The notes below the pieces were generated by a model. It made no database searches, was not told the DNA's origin, and worked only from the letters and a program-made list of their open reading frames with translations. A stretch of 64,000 nucleotides of DNA, taken from Brevibacillus composti. Lineage in GTDB: Bacteria; Bacillota; Bacilli; Brevibacillales; Brevibacillaceae. Location: positions 1,709,501 to 1,773,500 of the forward strand of contig NZ_CP066308.1 of NCBI RefSeq assembly GCF_016406105.1, in the 5' to 3' direction. Position 1 is the stretch's first letter. Every line of letters starts with the position of its first letter. Below, piece after piece: positions 27,134 through 35,795 of the stretch. A program made the translations under genes and the position numbers.

Positions 27134-28807
27134 GTGGGAAACCCGTTTTCAGCGCGAACCAGACAGAATGATCTGCAAGAGATGGAAAAAGAGACGCTCG
27201 ACCTGCTCGTCATCGGCGGCGGCATCACGGGAGCAGGGATCGCCCTCGATGCGAGCAAGCGGGGAATCCGCGTGGGATTGGTGGAAAAGAATGATTTTGG
27301 GTCCGGCACCAGCAGCCGTTCGACGAAGCTGATCCACGGCGGACTGCGCTATCTGAAACAGGGGGAAGTGAAGCTGGTCCGGGAGGTGGGGCGCGAACGG
27401 GCCATTTTGTATCAAAACGCTCCGCATCTGGTCATCCCGGCCCCGATGCTGCTGCCGATCTATCAGGGCGGCTCGTATGGGTACTGGGCCACCTCGATCG
27501 GGCTGTTCATCTACGATGTCCTGGCCGGCGTGGCCCGCAGAGAGAGGCGGAACATGCTGGGCAAAGAGGAGACGCTGGCCCATGAGCCTTTGCTCAAAGG
27601 GGAAGGGCTGAAAGGCGGAGGCCTCTATGTTGAATACCGGACCGATGATGCCCGGCTGACGCTGGATATTCTGAAAACGGCTGCAGGACTGGGGGCAAAA
27701 GCGGTCAATTACGCAGAGGCCGGCTCTTTTCTCTACGAGGACGGCAGGCTGAAGGGGATCATGGTGACCGACCGTCTGTCAGGAAAACAATACGCCCTCA
27801 AAGCCAAACATGTGGTGAATGCCGCCGGTCCATGGGTAGACCGCGTGCGCCAGATGGACGGTTCCCTGGAGGGCAAACGGCTGTATTTGACAAAAGGGGT
27901 GCATCTGGTCGTCTCGGCGGAGCGCTTGCCTGTGAGGCAATCCGCTTATTTTGATACCCCGGACGGGCGCATGGTCTTCGTCATTCCGCGGGGGAAAATC
28001 ACCTACATCGGGACGACCGATACGTCCTACCGCCACTCGATTGACGAGCCGAGAACGACGGCGGCAGATCGCGACTACCTGCTGCGGGCCGTAAACAGCA
28101 TGTTTCCCACGGTCCATCTGCGAACCGAAGATGTCCTGTCCCATTGGGCAGGGCTGCGGCCGCTGATCTACGAAGAGGGGAAAGGGGCGTCCGAACTGTC
28201 CCGCAAGGACGAAATCTTCCACTCGTCGACCGGATTGATTACGATCGCCGGCGGGAAGCTGACAGGCTTTCGGAAGATGGCGGAAAAAGTGGTGAATTTG
28301 GTCGCGCGGAAACTGCAGGCGGAGGAAGGCAAGAGATATCCCGGATGCTCCACCGACGCGATCGTGATCAGCGGCGGAGAGAGACACGGCTACGACAATT
28401 ACGCGGAGTGGAAGCGGGAAATGCATCGCCTGGGCACAGATCTAGGCGTAGATGCTGACACGGCCTGGGAGTGGATCGACACGTACGGCACCAATACGCT
28501 GAGGATCTACGAGCGCATCGATCGCATCAGTGCAAGCGGGAATGCGGATAGTCTGCTGGCTGCTCAAATCCGTTACGCGATTGAGGAGGAGAGGACTGTC
28601 CGTGCGCTGGATTTTCTTCGGCTGCGTACCGGATGGACGTATTTTCAAGTGGAGAAGGCCGAAGCCGAAAAGGAGCGGGTGATCCGTCTGATGGCCGAGG
28701 AGCTGGGGTGGTCCGCAGAAGAAGCGGCCAGACAGCGGGAAGAAGCCGAGCGTTACCTGCATGCGTTGAAACATCTCCCGCCCACAGATGAGGAGGTCCC
28801 CCGTTGA
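27134..28807 (+). CDS. glpD: Glycerol-3-phosphate dehydrogenase, FAD-dependent aerobic type
   Basis: 557-residue flavoprotein that oxidises glycerol-3-phosphate to dihydroxyacetone phosphate at the membrane. The FAD-binding motif LLVIGGGITGAGIALDAS is near residue 25. It is followed by GTSSRSTKLIHGGLRYL, VNAAGPWVD, YIGTTDT and a C-terminal GITIAGGKLTGFRKMAE-like segment (read as LITIAGGKLTGFRKMAEKV), then the DAO_C domain. The start is GTG with AAAGGAGG ahead. It follows glpK after an attenuator-like leader; no glpF or glpP is in the window. Confidence 0.95.
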   Translation: MGNPFSARTRQNDLQEMEKETLDLLVIGGGITGAGIALDASKRGIRVGLVEKNDFGSGTSSRSTKLIHGGLRYLKQGEVKLVREVGRERAILYQNAPHLVIPAPMLLPIYQGGSYGYWATSIGLFIYDVLAGVARRERRNMLGKEETLAHEPLLKGEGLKGGGLYVEYRTDDARLTLDILKTAAGLGAKAVNYAEAGSFLYEDGRLKGIMVTDRLSGKQYALKAKHVVNAAGPWVDRVRQMDGSLEGKRLYLTKGVHLVVSAERLPVRQSAYFDTPDGRMVFVIPRGKITYIGTTDTSYRHSIDEPRTTAADRDYLLRAVNSMFPTVHLRTEDVLSHWAGLRPLIYEEGKGASELSRKDEIFHSSTGLITIAGGKLTGFRKMAEKVVNLVARKLQAEEGKRYPGCSTDAIVISGGERHGYDNYAEWKREMHRLGTDLGVDADTAWEWIDTYGTNTLRIYERIDRISASGNADSLLAAQIRYAIEEERTVRALDFLRLRTGWTYFQVEKAEAEKERVIRLMAEELGWSAEEAARQREEAERYLHALKHLPPTDEEVPR

Positions 28808-28865
28808 CTTTCTGCCGGGATGAGGTACGATTTGGGAAAAAGACATGGGAAAGAAGGCGGGTTGG

Positions 28866-29669
28866 GTGAAACTCTCATTTGATCATCTGGTGCACTTTCT
28901 CTACAGGCCTCCGGCAGAAGCTCTGGAGCCGCTTGGGGACGCCGGTTTTCACGCGGTGGCGGGGGGACAACACGAGGCGTGGGGGACCTATAACAGCTTG
29001 AGCTACTTTGGCTTGTCTTACATCGAGTTCTTCGCCGCGCGGTCGACGGAGATTGCGGCGAAGTCAGAGAATCCGCTGGTCCAACAGCTATTGGCCGATC
29101 GGCCCTGCGGCGAAGGGATGGGACAGATCGCCCTTCGCACCAGTGAGATCGAGCGCTGGTCAGAGCGCTTTCGCGAGCAAGGCTGCCAAGTGACAGGTCC
29201 GCTTGCGGGAAGCAGGAGACGGGAAGACGGCAGCCTGATCCAGTGGAAAATGCTGTTTGCAAAAGATCCGCGGCGGAAGTACCGCATGCCGTTTTTGATT
29301 GAGTGGGCGGATACGGACGAGAGCCGGCTTGCGGATTTGACCCGTCGGGGAGTGGTGGCGCCGCATCCTAATGGCGCAAGCGAAATCGCCTATGTCGCCA
29401 TCGCGGCCCATGATCAGGCCGATGCGGCAGAAGCCTGGCAGGAGTGGTTGGGACTCAAAGCCGGCCCGGACTATTACGACGAGGAGCTTCAAGCGACCTG
29501 CAGACGGCTGTCCTGTCCCGGGGGCGATCTCGTCTTTTGCCGTCCGGAAGGCGATGGACCTGCTGGCGAGGCATTGGCAGCCAGAGGAGAACGGCCTTTT
29601 TTGATCCGTTTTGCCGGGGCGGATGCCGGCCGGCGGGTATGGTTATTTGGAAGCAGATACGCGTGGTAA
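28866..29669 (+). CDS. VOC/glyoxalase-like domain protein
   Basis: About 267 residues with two vicinal-oxygen-chelate-like halves. The N-terminus LSFDHLVHF matches glyoxalase-like proteins, and the second half contains SEIAYVAIAAHDQADAAEAWQEWLG. GTG 28866 is preceded by AGAAGG at good spacing and gives the usual N-terminus; ATG 28845 would add seven residues. The metal-binding residues of active glyoxalases are not clearly conserved. Function unknown; it stands alone after glpD. Confidence 0.7.
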   Translation: MKLSFDHLVHFLYRPPAEALEPLGDAGFHAVAGGQHEAWGTYNSLSYFGLSYIEFFAARSTEIAAKSENPLVQQLLADRPCGEGMGQIALRTSEIERWSERFREQGCQVTGPLAGSRRREDGSLIQWKMLFAKDPRRKYRMPFLIEWADTDESRLADLTRRGVVAPHPNGASEIAYVAIAAHDQADAAEAWQEWLGLKAGPDYYDEELQATCRRLSCPGGDLVFCRPEGDGPAGEALAARGERPFLIRFAGADAGRRVWLFGSRYAW

Positions 29670-29674
29670 CAAAA

Positions 29675-29713
29675 AAGAGCAGGCCCCGTACATGTGAAAA
29701 GGGCTCTGCTCTT
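29675..29713 (-). terminator. Terminator for the ccdC-like gene (minus strand)
   Basis: AAGAGCAG pairs with CTGCTCTT with an inner GCCC/GGGC contact. On the minus strand the stem ends in TTTTTT. Confidence 0.75.
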
Positions 29714-29725
29714 ATCTTTGTAGAC

Positions 29726-30205
29726 TTACGTCCGCACCGGTTTTTTGACCAATTGCCGGTACATATACAGCATCGCGAGGCGCCAGGGCAGGATCATGCC
29801 GTACGCCAAGACGAAGAAGAGACCGGCTGTTTGCATGACGGTAAACGAATCGTTGACCACCAGCTTGATCGCGGTTCGGATCACCAACAGACCCAGCAAT
29901 ATCAGAAAAAACGCTCGGGAGCGCTTGAGATAGACCTCCTGGCCGACGAATTCAAACCGGGATGTCAGGATCAGCGGGATCGACAGTACCAGCCCGATCA
30001 GGAAGGCCGTAACATGATACGCAAACGGGGTTGCCGTTTCCGGAAAGTGAAACATGGCAAAGCCCGTGGACATAAACAAGGGCGGCAAGATAATTCGACG
30101 CGCGGAAACCGGTTTTTTTTGAGCCCGCATCCGTACAAAGATGACTGCGGTCGCCATGAGTAACGGGATCAGCATCCCGAGAGCGCTCGATGACAACATG
30201 TTCAT
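29726..30205 (-). CDS. ccdC: CcdC-family integral membrane protein
   Basis: 159-residue protein with about five hydrophobic segments and short basic loops (MRAQKKPVSARR, YLKRSR), matching the CcdC/DUF1453 family of spore-formers. B. subtilis ccdC lies with the cytochrome c biogenesis gene ccdA, but its own function is not established. AAGGAGGAGCC supports ATG 30205. Here it is next to an insertion sequence rather than ccdA. Confidence 0.75.
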   Translation of the reverse strand: MNMLSSSALGMLIPLLMATAVIFVRMRAQKKPVSARRIILPPLFMSTGFAMFHFPETATPFAYHVTAFLIGLVLSIPLILTSRFEFVGQEVYLKRSRAFFLILLGLLVIRTAIKLVVNDSFTVMQTAGLFFVLAYGMILPWRLAMLYMYRQLVKKPVRT

Positions 30206-30337
30206 GAATAGGCTCCTCCTTACCCCATGATGGTACTAGTGTACACCATTTTTTCCGAGAGGGGAAAGTGGACGTTTTGCGTCGTGTGAGTCAAGCCATA
30301 GTGGGCAGGATTTTTTTGTCTCCAAAATAAGACTTCT

Positions 30338-31816
30338 GGTTTCCTCTTCTTGAAAGCGCTTTATTTTTGTATGATTCCTTTCTTCCACTCGATTTTTGCC
30401 TCATCCGCGAAGGGCTTTTAAGGCCAGCCCGGTAGGGCTGCTTTGATATGACCCGTGCAACAGGCGGATCGTCCCGTTTATATAGCCTTTTGCCTGCTCT
30501 TTCACTTCCCGTAGCAAGTCCTTCACTCGGACCATTGGGTTGGGCTGTAACACTTGCTTCTTCGCTATCGCCTGGCCGCTCAAACGACTTCCCTCTTGTC
30601 GTGCCATAATGGCTCGCAACATCGCTTGTACTCCCCGTACACTCCAACTGTAGCCGCCTCGTTTGGTCCTTTTTGCCATCACCCGCATTTGCGCTTCCGC
30701 ACTCCCCATTGGACGCATGCCCGTCGTGTCGATACCAGCTTCACCCAGAACCTTTCGATAGTCGATAAGATGCCTTCGATGCCGCCGTAAATAGGCCACG
30801 TATTTCCGCCATTCGTTCCGGTGCTCTTCCAGAATCTTTTCCTCCGGTACGGACTCTACTGTCGCCAGCAAGATATCCGCTTCAAAGGCCGCCAACGCCT
30901 GCCTTACCGTCTGCCACGTCTCTGGCAACTGACCCAGGAATCGGCGCAATTCTCGCGCCACATGAAAGCGATCCAGTGTGTAAATACAGCGGTGAAAGTA
31001 GGATTCGCATTCTCCAATCCAATTGGCCCCATCCCCATTGACTACGATCCATGTGTTTTCATCCATGTCGTAATGACGAACCAGAAAGTCGCCAAACCCT
31101 TCCCAGAACTCTCCCTTCGTCGTATGCAGGTAATGGCGTTTCGACCTAAGCCGCACTCGGTCCCCCTCTTGTTCCCATCCTTCGTGCACAATCGCCATTC
31201 GATTTTCCATTCCCCGCTGGCGTTGCCTCTGCAATGAGGTGTAAAGTCCATCCACTTCCACAAACAATACGCGAACCGACCTTCGGGTCGCTTTCGACAC
31301 GATGGTTGATGCTTGTTCAACCCGCGTGATTAGTTTGTCCCGAATGGCCTCATGGCTCAGTACCCGATACCCCAGTAACGCTTCCAAGCGTTTTGCGCTG
31401 TCCCGGTACGAGGGGCCTTGGCTAGCAAATTCGATCGCTATCTCTTCCAAAAACGGGCTTAGCTTCTCCCGCCCGTCAAAGGCCAGCATACGATCCAACA
31501 AATACACATGTTGACCCTTCACGCGATCCTGATACAATCGCCGTTTGAATCGAACCGTACCAAAGAGTGTGTCGATCTGGACTTCTCGTTGGTCCTTTAG
31601 CCGAAAGCGTGAATGATCCCGTTGATGCATCAGATACTCGTCCAACGCTTCCAAAATATAAGCCATACCGGCAGCGAACTGTTCCTGCAACGTTCGAAAC
31701 AACAACGTTTCAAGCTCTTTCATTGTGGGAAATTCCGTGGTAAACTTGCTCACAGGGTTTCTCCTCCTTGGTGTGTTTGGTTTTGGCGCTTTACACTTTA
31801 CCAAGAAGAGAAGCCC
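30338..31816 (-). mobile_element. ISLre2-family insertion sequence
   Basis: A single transposase gene sits between flanking imperfect inverted repeats: GGTTTCCTCTTCTTG (30338-30352) and the complement of CAAGAAGAGAAGCCC (31802-31816), matching at 12 of 15 positions. These are offered as the likely termini, giving about 1.48 kb. No clear target-site duplication was found, so the ends are provisional. It lies between ccdC and an MFS gene and does not visibly break either. Confidence 0.6.
30401..31753 (-). CDS. ISLre2-family transposase (UPF0236)
   Basis: 450-residue transposase, apparently full length. Recognisable UPF0236/ISLre2 features are an N-terminal REVQIDTLFGTVRFKRRLYQ segment, RVLFVEVDGLYTSLQRQRQR with acidic active-site candidates, IVVNGDGANWIGE and YTLDRFHVARELRRFLGQLP. 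The start is GTG 31753, supported by AAGGAGGAG; upstream in-frame codons lack a ribosome site. With no frameshift or internal stop the element is potentially active. Confidence 0.9.
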   Translation of the reverse strand: MSKFTTEFPTMKELETLLFRTLQEQFAAGMAYILEALDEYLMHQRDHSRFRLKDQREVQIDTLFGTVRFKRRLYQDRVKGQHVYLLDRMLAFDGREKLSPFLEEIAIEFASQGPSYRDSAKRLEALLGYRVLSHEAIRDKLITRVEQASTIVSKATRRSVRVLFVEVDGLYTSLQRQRQRGMENRMAIVHEGWEQEGDRVRLRSKRHYLHTTKGEFWEGFGDFLVRHYDMDENTWIVVNGDGANWIGECESYFHRCIYTLDRFHVARELRRFLGQLPETWQTVRQALAAFEADILLATVESVPEEKILEEHRNEWRKYVAYLRRHRRHLIDYRKVLGEAGIDTTGMRPMGSAEAQMRVMAKRTKRGGYSWSVRGVQAMLRAIMARQEGSRLSGQAIAKKQVLQPNPMVRVKDLLREVKEQAKGYINGTIRLLHGSYQSSPTGLALKALRG

Positions 31817-31903
31817 TTTTCTATACCCTCCAACTGATTTTTCTTCAAAAATTTCTTTTCGGTTTGCCCACGAACATTTTACTCATACTTTTGCGTCCGC
31901 ATG

Positions 31904-33109
31904 TTACGCAGCCGCAACCGGCTCATCTGTCTCCCGTACATCCAGCTTGTGCCTTTTGCTGTAATACAGCGTCAGTGCGGCCATCAACAGGGTGACGGAA
32001 CCGATCCCGATCATGTAGCCCGACACGCCGAAGAGATCGAGGCAGACCCCGGTCGTTCCCAAGGCGACCAAAAAGAACCCGCGGTCCAGCATGCCCTTAA
32101 ACGAGAAAAAGCGGCCTTGCTGGTGTTCCTCCAGTCTGCGTTGAAAAATCGTGGTCGTCACAGGGAAAAAGAACGCCACCGTAAATCCAAACAGGCCAAA
32201 GGAAGCGAGTACCATCACACGGCTTTCCGCAAAAGACATGCCGTACTGGGAGAGGGCGAAGACAAACAGCAGGAGGGTCGAGGCGGCAATCAGATTGCGT
32301 CCGCCGATCCACCGCTTTGCCAGCAAACCTCCGGCGAGAATACTGGTTCCCTCGACGGTGTAGATCCAGCCCATCAGATCGGGGCGCGCCTGGATTTCAC
32401 TGAAGTTGAGTACGAGCAGGTTAAATCCGCCGAGAAACAGCGTGATCAAGCCGGTATTGAGCAGCGCGACCATCAGCGCGTGATCCCGCTTGATCAGCGT
32501 AAATACCTCGCGAAACTCCACTTTTTCCTGGCGCTTGCGAGCGTCAATCGGCGGGATTTGCAGGAATCGGGTGACGACGGCCAGCGCCAGATAGGCTCCG
32601 AGCGAAAACAGGTACAGGGTGGACAAATCCATCGCCGTGACGAGTATGCCGCCCAGTGCCGTTCCGCCGATGCGGGACAGGGTGGCGATGTTCAGATAGA
32701 CGCTGTTTGCCTTTAACAGTTCCGCCGGACTGAGAATCGCCGGGAGGGAAGCCTGCACGGTCGGGAAATAAAAGGCTGCCGAGACTTGCATGATGATCAG
32801 CGAGACGACCATCCAGGTGAGGGAGCTGTAAGCGATGGCTGGGAGCATGCAGAGAGGACTGAGACTGCGGACCAGACTGGCCCATAGCATAATGCTTCTT
32901 TTGTCGATGCGGTCGATGGTGACGCCGGCTTTGGGTGACAGCAAGATGCTGACGATCAGCCCGCTCATCAAGACCAGCCCCTTCACCGTATCGGAAGGGA
33001 TCATATGCTGCATGAACTGGAGGTTGGCGATGATGGATATCCACATACCCGCACCGGCGATAACCTCTCCTGTCATGAGCAGAAGAAAGGTATGATTGCG
33101 CCACAACAT
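31904..33109 (-). CDS. MFS transporter, EntS/MFS_3-like
   Basis: 401-residue polytopic transporter with about 12 hydrophobic segments. The cytoplasmic GVTIDRIDKRSIMLW loop between helices 2 and 3 is the MFS signature region, and overall it resembles the EntS/multidrug MFS_3 group. ATG 33109 is used because GAAGGAGTG ends seven bases before it; the GTG nine bases earlier is inside that ribosome site. It is divergent from the CPBP protease gene. Substrate unknown. Confidence 0.8.
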   Translation of the reverse strand: MLWRNHTFLLLMTGEVIAGAGMWISIIANLQFMQHMIPSDTVKGLVLMSGLIVSILLSPKAGVTIDRIDKRSIMLWASLVRSLSPLCMLPAIAYSSLTWMVVSLIIMQVSAAFYFPTVQASLPAILSPAELLKANSVYLNIATLSRIGGTALGGILVTAMDLSTLYLFSLGAYLALAVVTRFLQIPPIDARKRQEKVEFREVFTLIKRDHALMVALLNTGLITLFLGGFNLLVLNFSEIQARPDLMGWIYTVEGTSILAGGLLAKRWIGGRNLIAASTLLLFVFALSQYGMSFAESRVMVLASFGLFGFTVAFFFPVTTTIFQRRLEEHQQGRFFSFKGMLDRGFFLVALGTTGVCLDLFGVSGYMIGIGSVTLLMAALTLYYSKRHKLDVRETDEPVAAA

Positions 33110-33266
33110 GTCAGACACTCCTTCTGTCTAGTCAAATAATTTTTACCAGTGGATTCAAACAGTATAGCATTTACCCAAAATTTTGTATATTGATTCCGTG
33201 CAATCGAATGTCAACGAGAGACATGGGGAACGCTAAGTTTGTCAAAGTGGATAAGGGAGTCCCTGA

Positions 33267-33947
33267 ATGAAAAGGAAGCCTGTGCTATTACTCCTGTTGG
33301 CTTATGGATTCGCGGCCACGCTGTCCGTTTTTTACGGGCTGGTGGAGAAGCGAAGCCTGTTTGTCACCTTTGTCTCCTTTCATTTGCTGGTCTGTCTGCT
33401 CGTGCCGATTCTGCATGGCTGGTGGGAACAGGAGCTGTCCCTGCAGTGGAGAAAGGCATGGGTGCCTCTGGACAAAGAGGGGATTGCCTATGGCCTGGCG
33501 ATCGGGGTGATGCTGATGACGGGCATCATCGCGGGAGCCTGGCTGCTGCTGGAGGGAGAGGTCCATGCGGTTCATATACGGCTCGTCTTGGAAACATGGG
33601 GGCTGACGAGACAGCTTCTGCTGCCTTTTTCTCTCTATCTGGTGGTGGTCAATTCACTCTTAGAGGAGCTATTGTGGCGCGGATTTGTGCTGGAGCGCTT
33701 GCTCGCCTCGCTCAATCGCATACAGGCTGTGGTCGTGAGCAGTTTTTTCTACAGTCTCTACCATCTGATTATCGCGGTGGTCCTGTTCGGCTTGTTCTGG
33801 GGAGGGGTGATCACGCTCTTGGTCTTCGGGGCTGGACTGCTCTGGGGCTGGATGAAACGGTGGTACCCGGCCGCCTACGCGACATGGCTCAGCCACCTCC
33901 TCGCCGATCTCGGGATCATCGCGGTGCTGGTGATCTGGATATACTGA
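33267..33947 (+). CDS. CPBP-family intramembrane metalloprotease (Abi/CAAX-like)
   Basis: 226-residue membrane protein with six or more hydrophobic helices. The protease motifs are visible: LLEELLWRGFVLERL (EExxxR), SSFFYSLYHL with a histidine, and a C-terminal SHLLADLG. Bacterial members process membrane peptides, act in bacteriocin self-immunity or serve as scaffolds. AAGGGAG precedes the ATG. The next gene starts 22 bases later. Confidence 0.82.
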   Translation: MKRKPVLLLLLAYGFAATLSVFYGLVEKRSLFVTFVSFHLLVCLLVPILHGWWEQELSLQWRKAWVPLDKEGIAYGLAIGVMLMTGIIAGAWLLLEGEVHAVHIRLVLETWGLTRQLLLPFSLYLVVVNSLLEELLWRGFVLERLLASLNRIQAVVVSSFFYSLYHLIIAVVLFGLFWGGVITLLVFGAGLLWGWMKRWYPAAYATWLSHLLADLGIIAVLVIWIY

Positions 33948-33968
33948 CGGGAAGCGGAGGGATGCGCG

Positions 33969-34526
33969 GTGCTGAAGGACTACGAAGATAGGCTGCGAAA
34001 AAAGCTGCTGTCTGTTCTGCGGCAAAACGGAGAAGAACTGACGCTCTACTATGATACCTACGGGTATACGCCCATCCAGCCGTTATTAACCTATCTCCGC
34101 GGGCTGAAGGGCTGCGGCAGCGTCACCCGCGAGGAGATTCGGCAGGTCGTGGACGCCGACCCCCAGCAGCGAATCGAATGGGACGGGGGCGAATTGATCC
34201 GCGCCACCTACGGGTTTATGCCGGGTCCCAAAAAGGTGGGGGAGGAGGTAGAGCCGCCGGAGAGGCTCTACTACGGCACGCATCGGAGATTGCTGGGTCA
34301 AGTGCTGGAGGGTGGCCTGCTGCCGATCGCCAGCGATACTGTGCAGCTGGCAGCGACCCCCCAGGCGATCGGAGAAGAAGCGGGGACACTGGCGATTTGC
34401 GAAGTAAAGGCGCGGGATGCCTGGGAGCGGGGGATTCGCTTTTTCCAGGGAGCCTGGCCTCACTTTTATGCAGAGGCGATTCCCGCAGTCTATGTGTCGG
34501 AGCCGGTGCTGCGATCGCGCGGCTGA
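33969..34526 (+). CDS. Divergent RNA 2'-phosphotransferase (Tpt1/KptA)-like protein
   Basis: 185 residues that align by eye over the whole KptA length: an N-terminal winged-helix-like half (LLSVLRQNGEELTLYYDTYG), IRATYGFMPG in place of IRAxQGHS, LYYGTHRRLLGQVLEGGLLP in place of LYHGTxxxxxxxIxxxGL, VQLAATPQAIGEEAG, and IRFFQGAWPHFYAEAIPAVYVSE. Tpt1 removes a 2'-phosphate from RNA using NAD+. The catalytic Arg-His pair reads R18-Q19 here and the later Lys/Arg-rich strand is shortened, so activity may be altered. The start is GTG. It overlaps DUF309 convergently by 37 bases. Confidence 0.6.
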   Translation: MLKDYEDRLRKKLLSVLRQNGEELTLYYDTYGYTPIQPLLTYLRGLKGCGSVTREEIRQVVDADPQQRIEWDGGELIRATYGFMPGPKKVGEEVEPPERLYYGTHRRLLGQVLEGGLLPIASDTVQLAATPQAIGEEAGTLAICEVKARDAWERGIRFFQGAWPHFYAEAIPAVYVSEPVLRSRG

Positions 34527-35035
34527 CTGCGCCGGCGGAGTTGACGCTCCCGCTCTTCGACGACATCCGATCTGTCGCGCAGCGTATGCTTGTGCAGGAG
34601 AAATTCATTTTGCAAATCGCTTTCGCGGTCAAAGGACAGGCCTCTGTCGGCGCAGATCGTACGGCAAGCCTCAAGCAGAGCGGGATCGGCGATCGGGAGG
34701 CTGATGCTCCGGTAAGGCTGGCGGGCTTCCTGCTGTGCCGCTGCCAGGCGGAGCATCGCCAGGAGCGAGTCGACGTCCAGGCCGAGCGCTTTGACCGCAG
34801 CTTTTTCACGCATGATCCCGGCAATCGCGCTGCGCATCATTTTGAGGGCCCCGGCAAAATTGCCTCTCCGCTGGTGGTAGAGGGATACCGCGATCTGAAT
34901 CAGCGCCACCCATACCGCCTGGCGCTCCCCGGGCGGACTTTCTTTCCAGTATTCTTCCAAAATTTCATGGCACTCGAAATAATCCCGTTCCGCGTGAAAC
35001 TGAACGAGATACTCCACATAAGCCTCAGGATACAT
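34490..35035 (-). CDS. DUF309 protein
   Basis: 181 residues. The N-terminal half has the DUF309 signature FHAERDYFECHEILEEYWKE and continues with an all-helical ALIQIAVSLYHQRRGNFAGALKMM segment; the C-terminus is basic and less conserved. Biochemical function is unknown. Convergent overlap with the KptA-like gene affects only the last residues. Confidence 0.82.
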   Translation of the reverse strand: MYPEAYVEYLVQFHAERDYFECHEILEEYWKESPPGERQAVWVALIQIAVSLYHQRRGNFAGALKMMRSAIAGIMREKAAVKALGLDVDSLLAMLRLAAAQQEARQPYRSISLPIADPALLEACRTICADRGLSFDRESDLQNEFLLHKHTLRDRSDVVEERERQLRRRSQPRDRSTGSDT

Positions 35036-35096
35036 TTGCTTACCTCGCTCTTTTGTTTTCCTTTTTCCCTATGTACAATTATATAGGATCATCCCT

Positions 35097-35357
35097 ATGA
35101 AAAACGAGGTGTACACGGAAATGACGAAGGAAGAAATTCTGGCCGTCCTGGAAGAGAGACAGCTGACAGATATCATCGAGTTGATCGAAGATGCGGAATC
35201 CGGAGATCTGGAGGAGCTGGAGCTCGTGGAGAGCCTTGGGCTGCTCCTGGATCAAGAGCTGAATCGGGAGGTTATCGGGCTGCTGGAGAGCCTGGGAGTA
35301 ACCATTGTCTATGTCACGGACGAAGACGATGAGGATGGCGAAGAAGAAGAGGATTGA
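35097..35357 (+). CDS. Small acidic protein resembling sigma-70 region 1.1
   Basis: 86 residues (or 78 if translation begins at ATG 35121, which has GAGGTG nine bases before it). The pattern TKEEILAVLEERQLTDIIEL followed by NREVIGLLESLGVTIVYVTD and a run of Asp/Glu resembles region 1.1 of primary sigma factors, which ends in a similar strand and acidic tail. No sigma regions 2-4 are present. It may mimic DNA or touch RNA polymerase; this is an inference from pattern only. Confidence 0.6.
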   Translation: MKNEVYTEMTKEEILAVLEERQLTDIIELIEDAESGDLEELELVESLGLLLDQELNREVIGLLESLGVTIVYVTDEDDEDGEEEED

Positions 35358-35364
35358 CCTGCGA

Positions 35365-35453
35365 AAAAAAGAACCAATCTTGTCAATGAAGTGTACCTTG
35401 TTAGCGGTGTCTAACAATGGAGGTGCTCTTCACAAGCGGATTGGTTCTTTTTT
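35365..35453. terminator. Bidirectional terminator with a nested hairpin
   Basis: AAAAAAGAACCAATC and GATTGGTTCTTTTTT pair perfectly over 15 bp. The 58-base loop holds a second perfect hairpin, TTGTTAG-CGGTGT-CTAACAA. It separates the sigma-1.1-like gene from the convergent yjzC-like gene. Confidence 0.85.
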
Positions 35454-35481
35454 GTGTTTGCCTCGATTGGTTGCGTTTTCC

Positions 35482-35652
35482 CTATTTTTGCGTCCAGACC
35501 CGGTTTTTATTGCGGGTGGGAGGAAATTTATCGCCTTTGCTCAATTCGATAATCATCGGGTCCTGCACCCCGGCCCCCGTCTCTCCGATTTCCATGTAGA
35601 CGGCGTTTTTCGGGGACTTGTCGCCTTCACGAAAACGGCTCTGCTCGCCCAA
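35482..35652 (-). CDS. yjzC: YjzC-like small protein
   Basis: 56-residue frame on the minus strand containing SRFREGDKSPKNAVYMEIGE and then DKFPPTRNKNRVWTQK. This matches the YjzC family pattern of spore-formers, NRFxPGDKAPNNGVYxEIGET followed by GDxFPxTxxxxxxW. The start is TTG with GCGGGG ahead. It ends at the bidirectional terminator. The function of YjzC is unknown. Confidence 0.72.
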   Translation of the reverse strand: MGEQSRFREGDKSPKNAVYMEIGETGAGVQDPMIIELSKGDKFPPTRNKNRVWTQK

Positions 35653-35795
35653 CTTGCGTCACCCCGCTTTCCTCTATTGATATACTCCTGGTTAGTATTC
35701 GTTGGCTGCGGAGCGTTCATCCCAAGGCTGGATATTGACGATACATTCAGAATTGATTTACGATTGAAATTACATGATAGTGGGGAGGTTGTGAA

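Noticed and set aside
30300-31880. Target-site duplication flanking the insertion sequence
   Set aside because: No matching 8-9 base direct repeats were found at the proposed ends or nearby.
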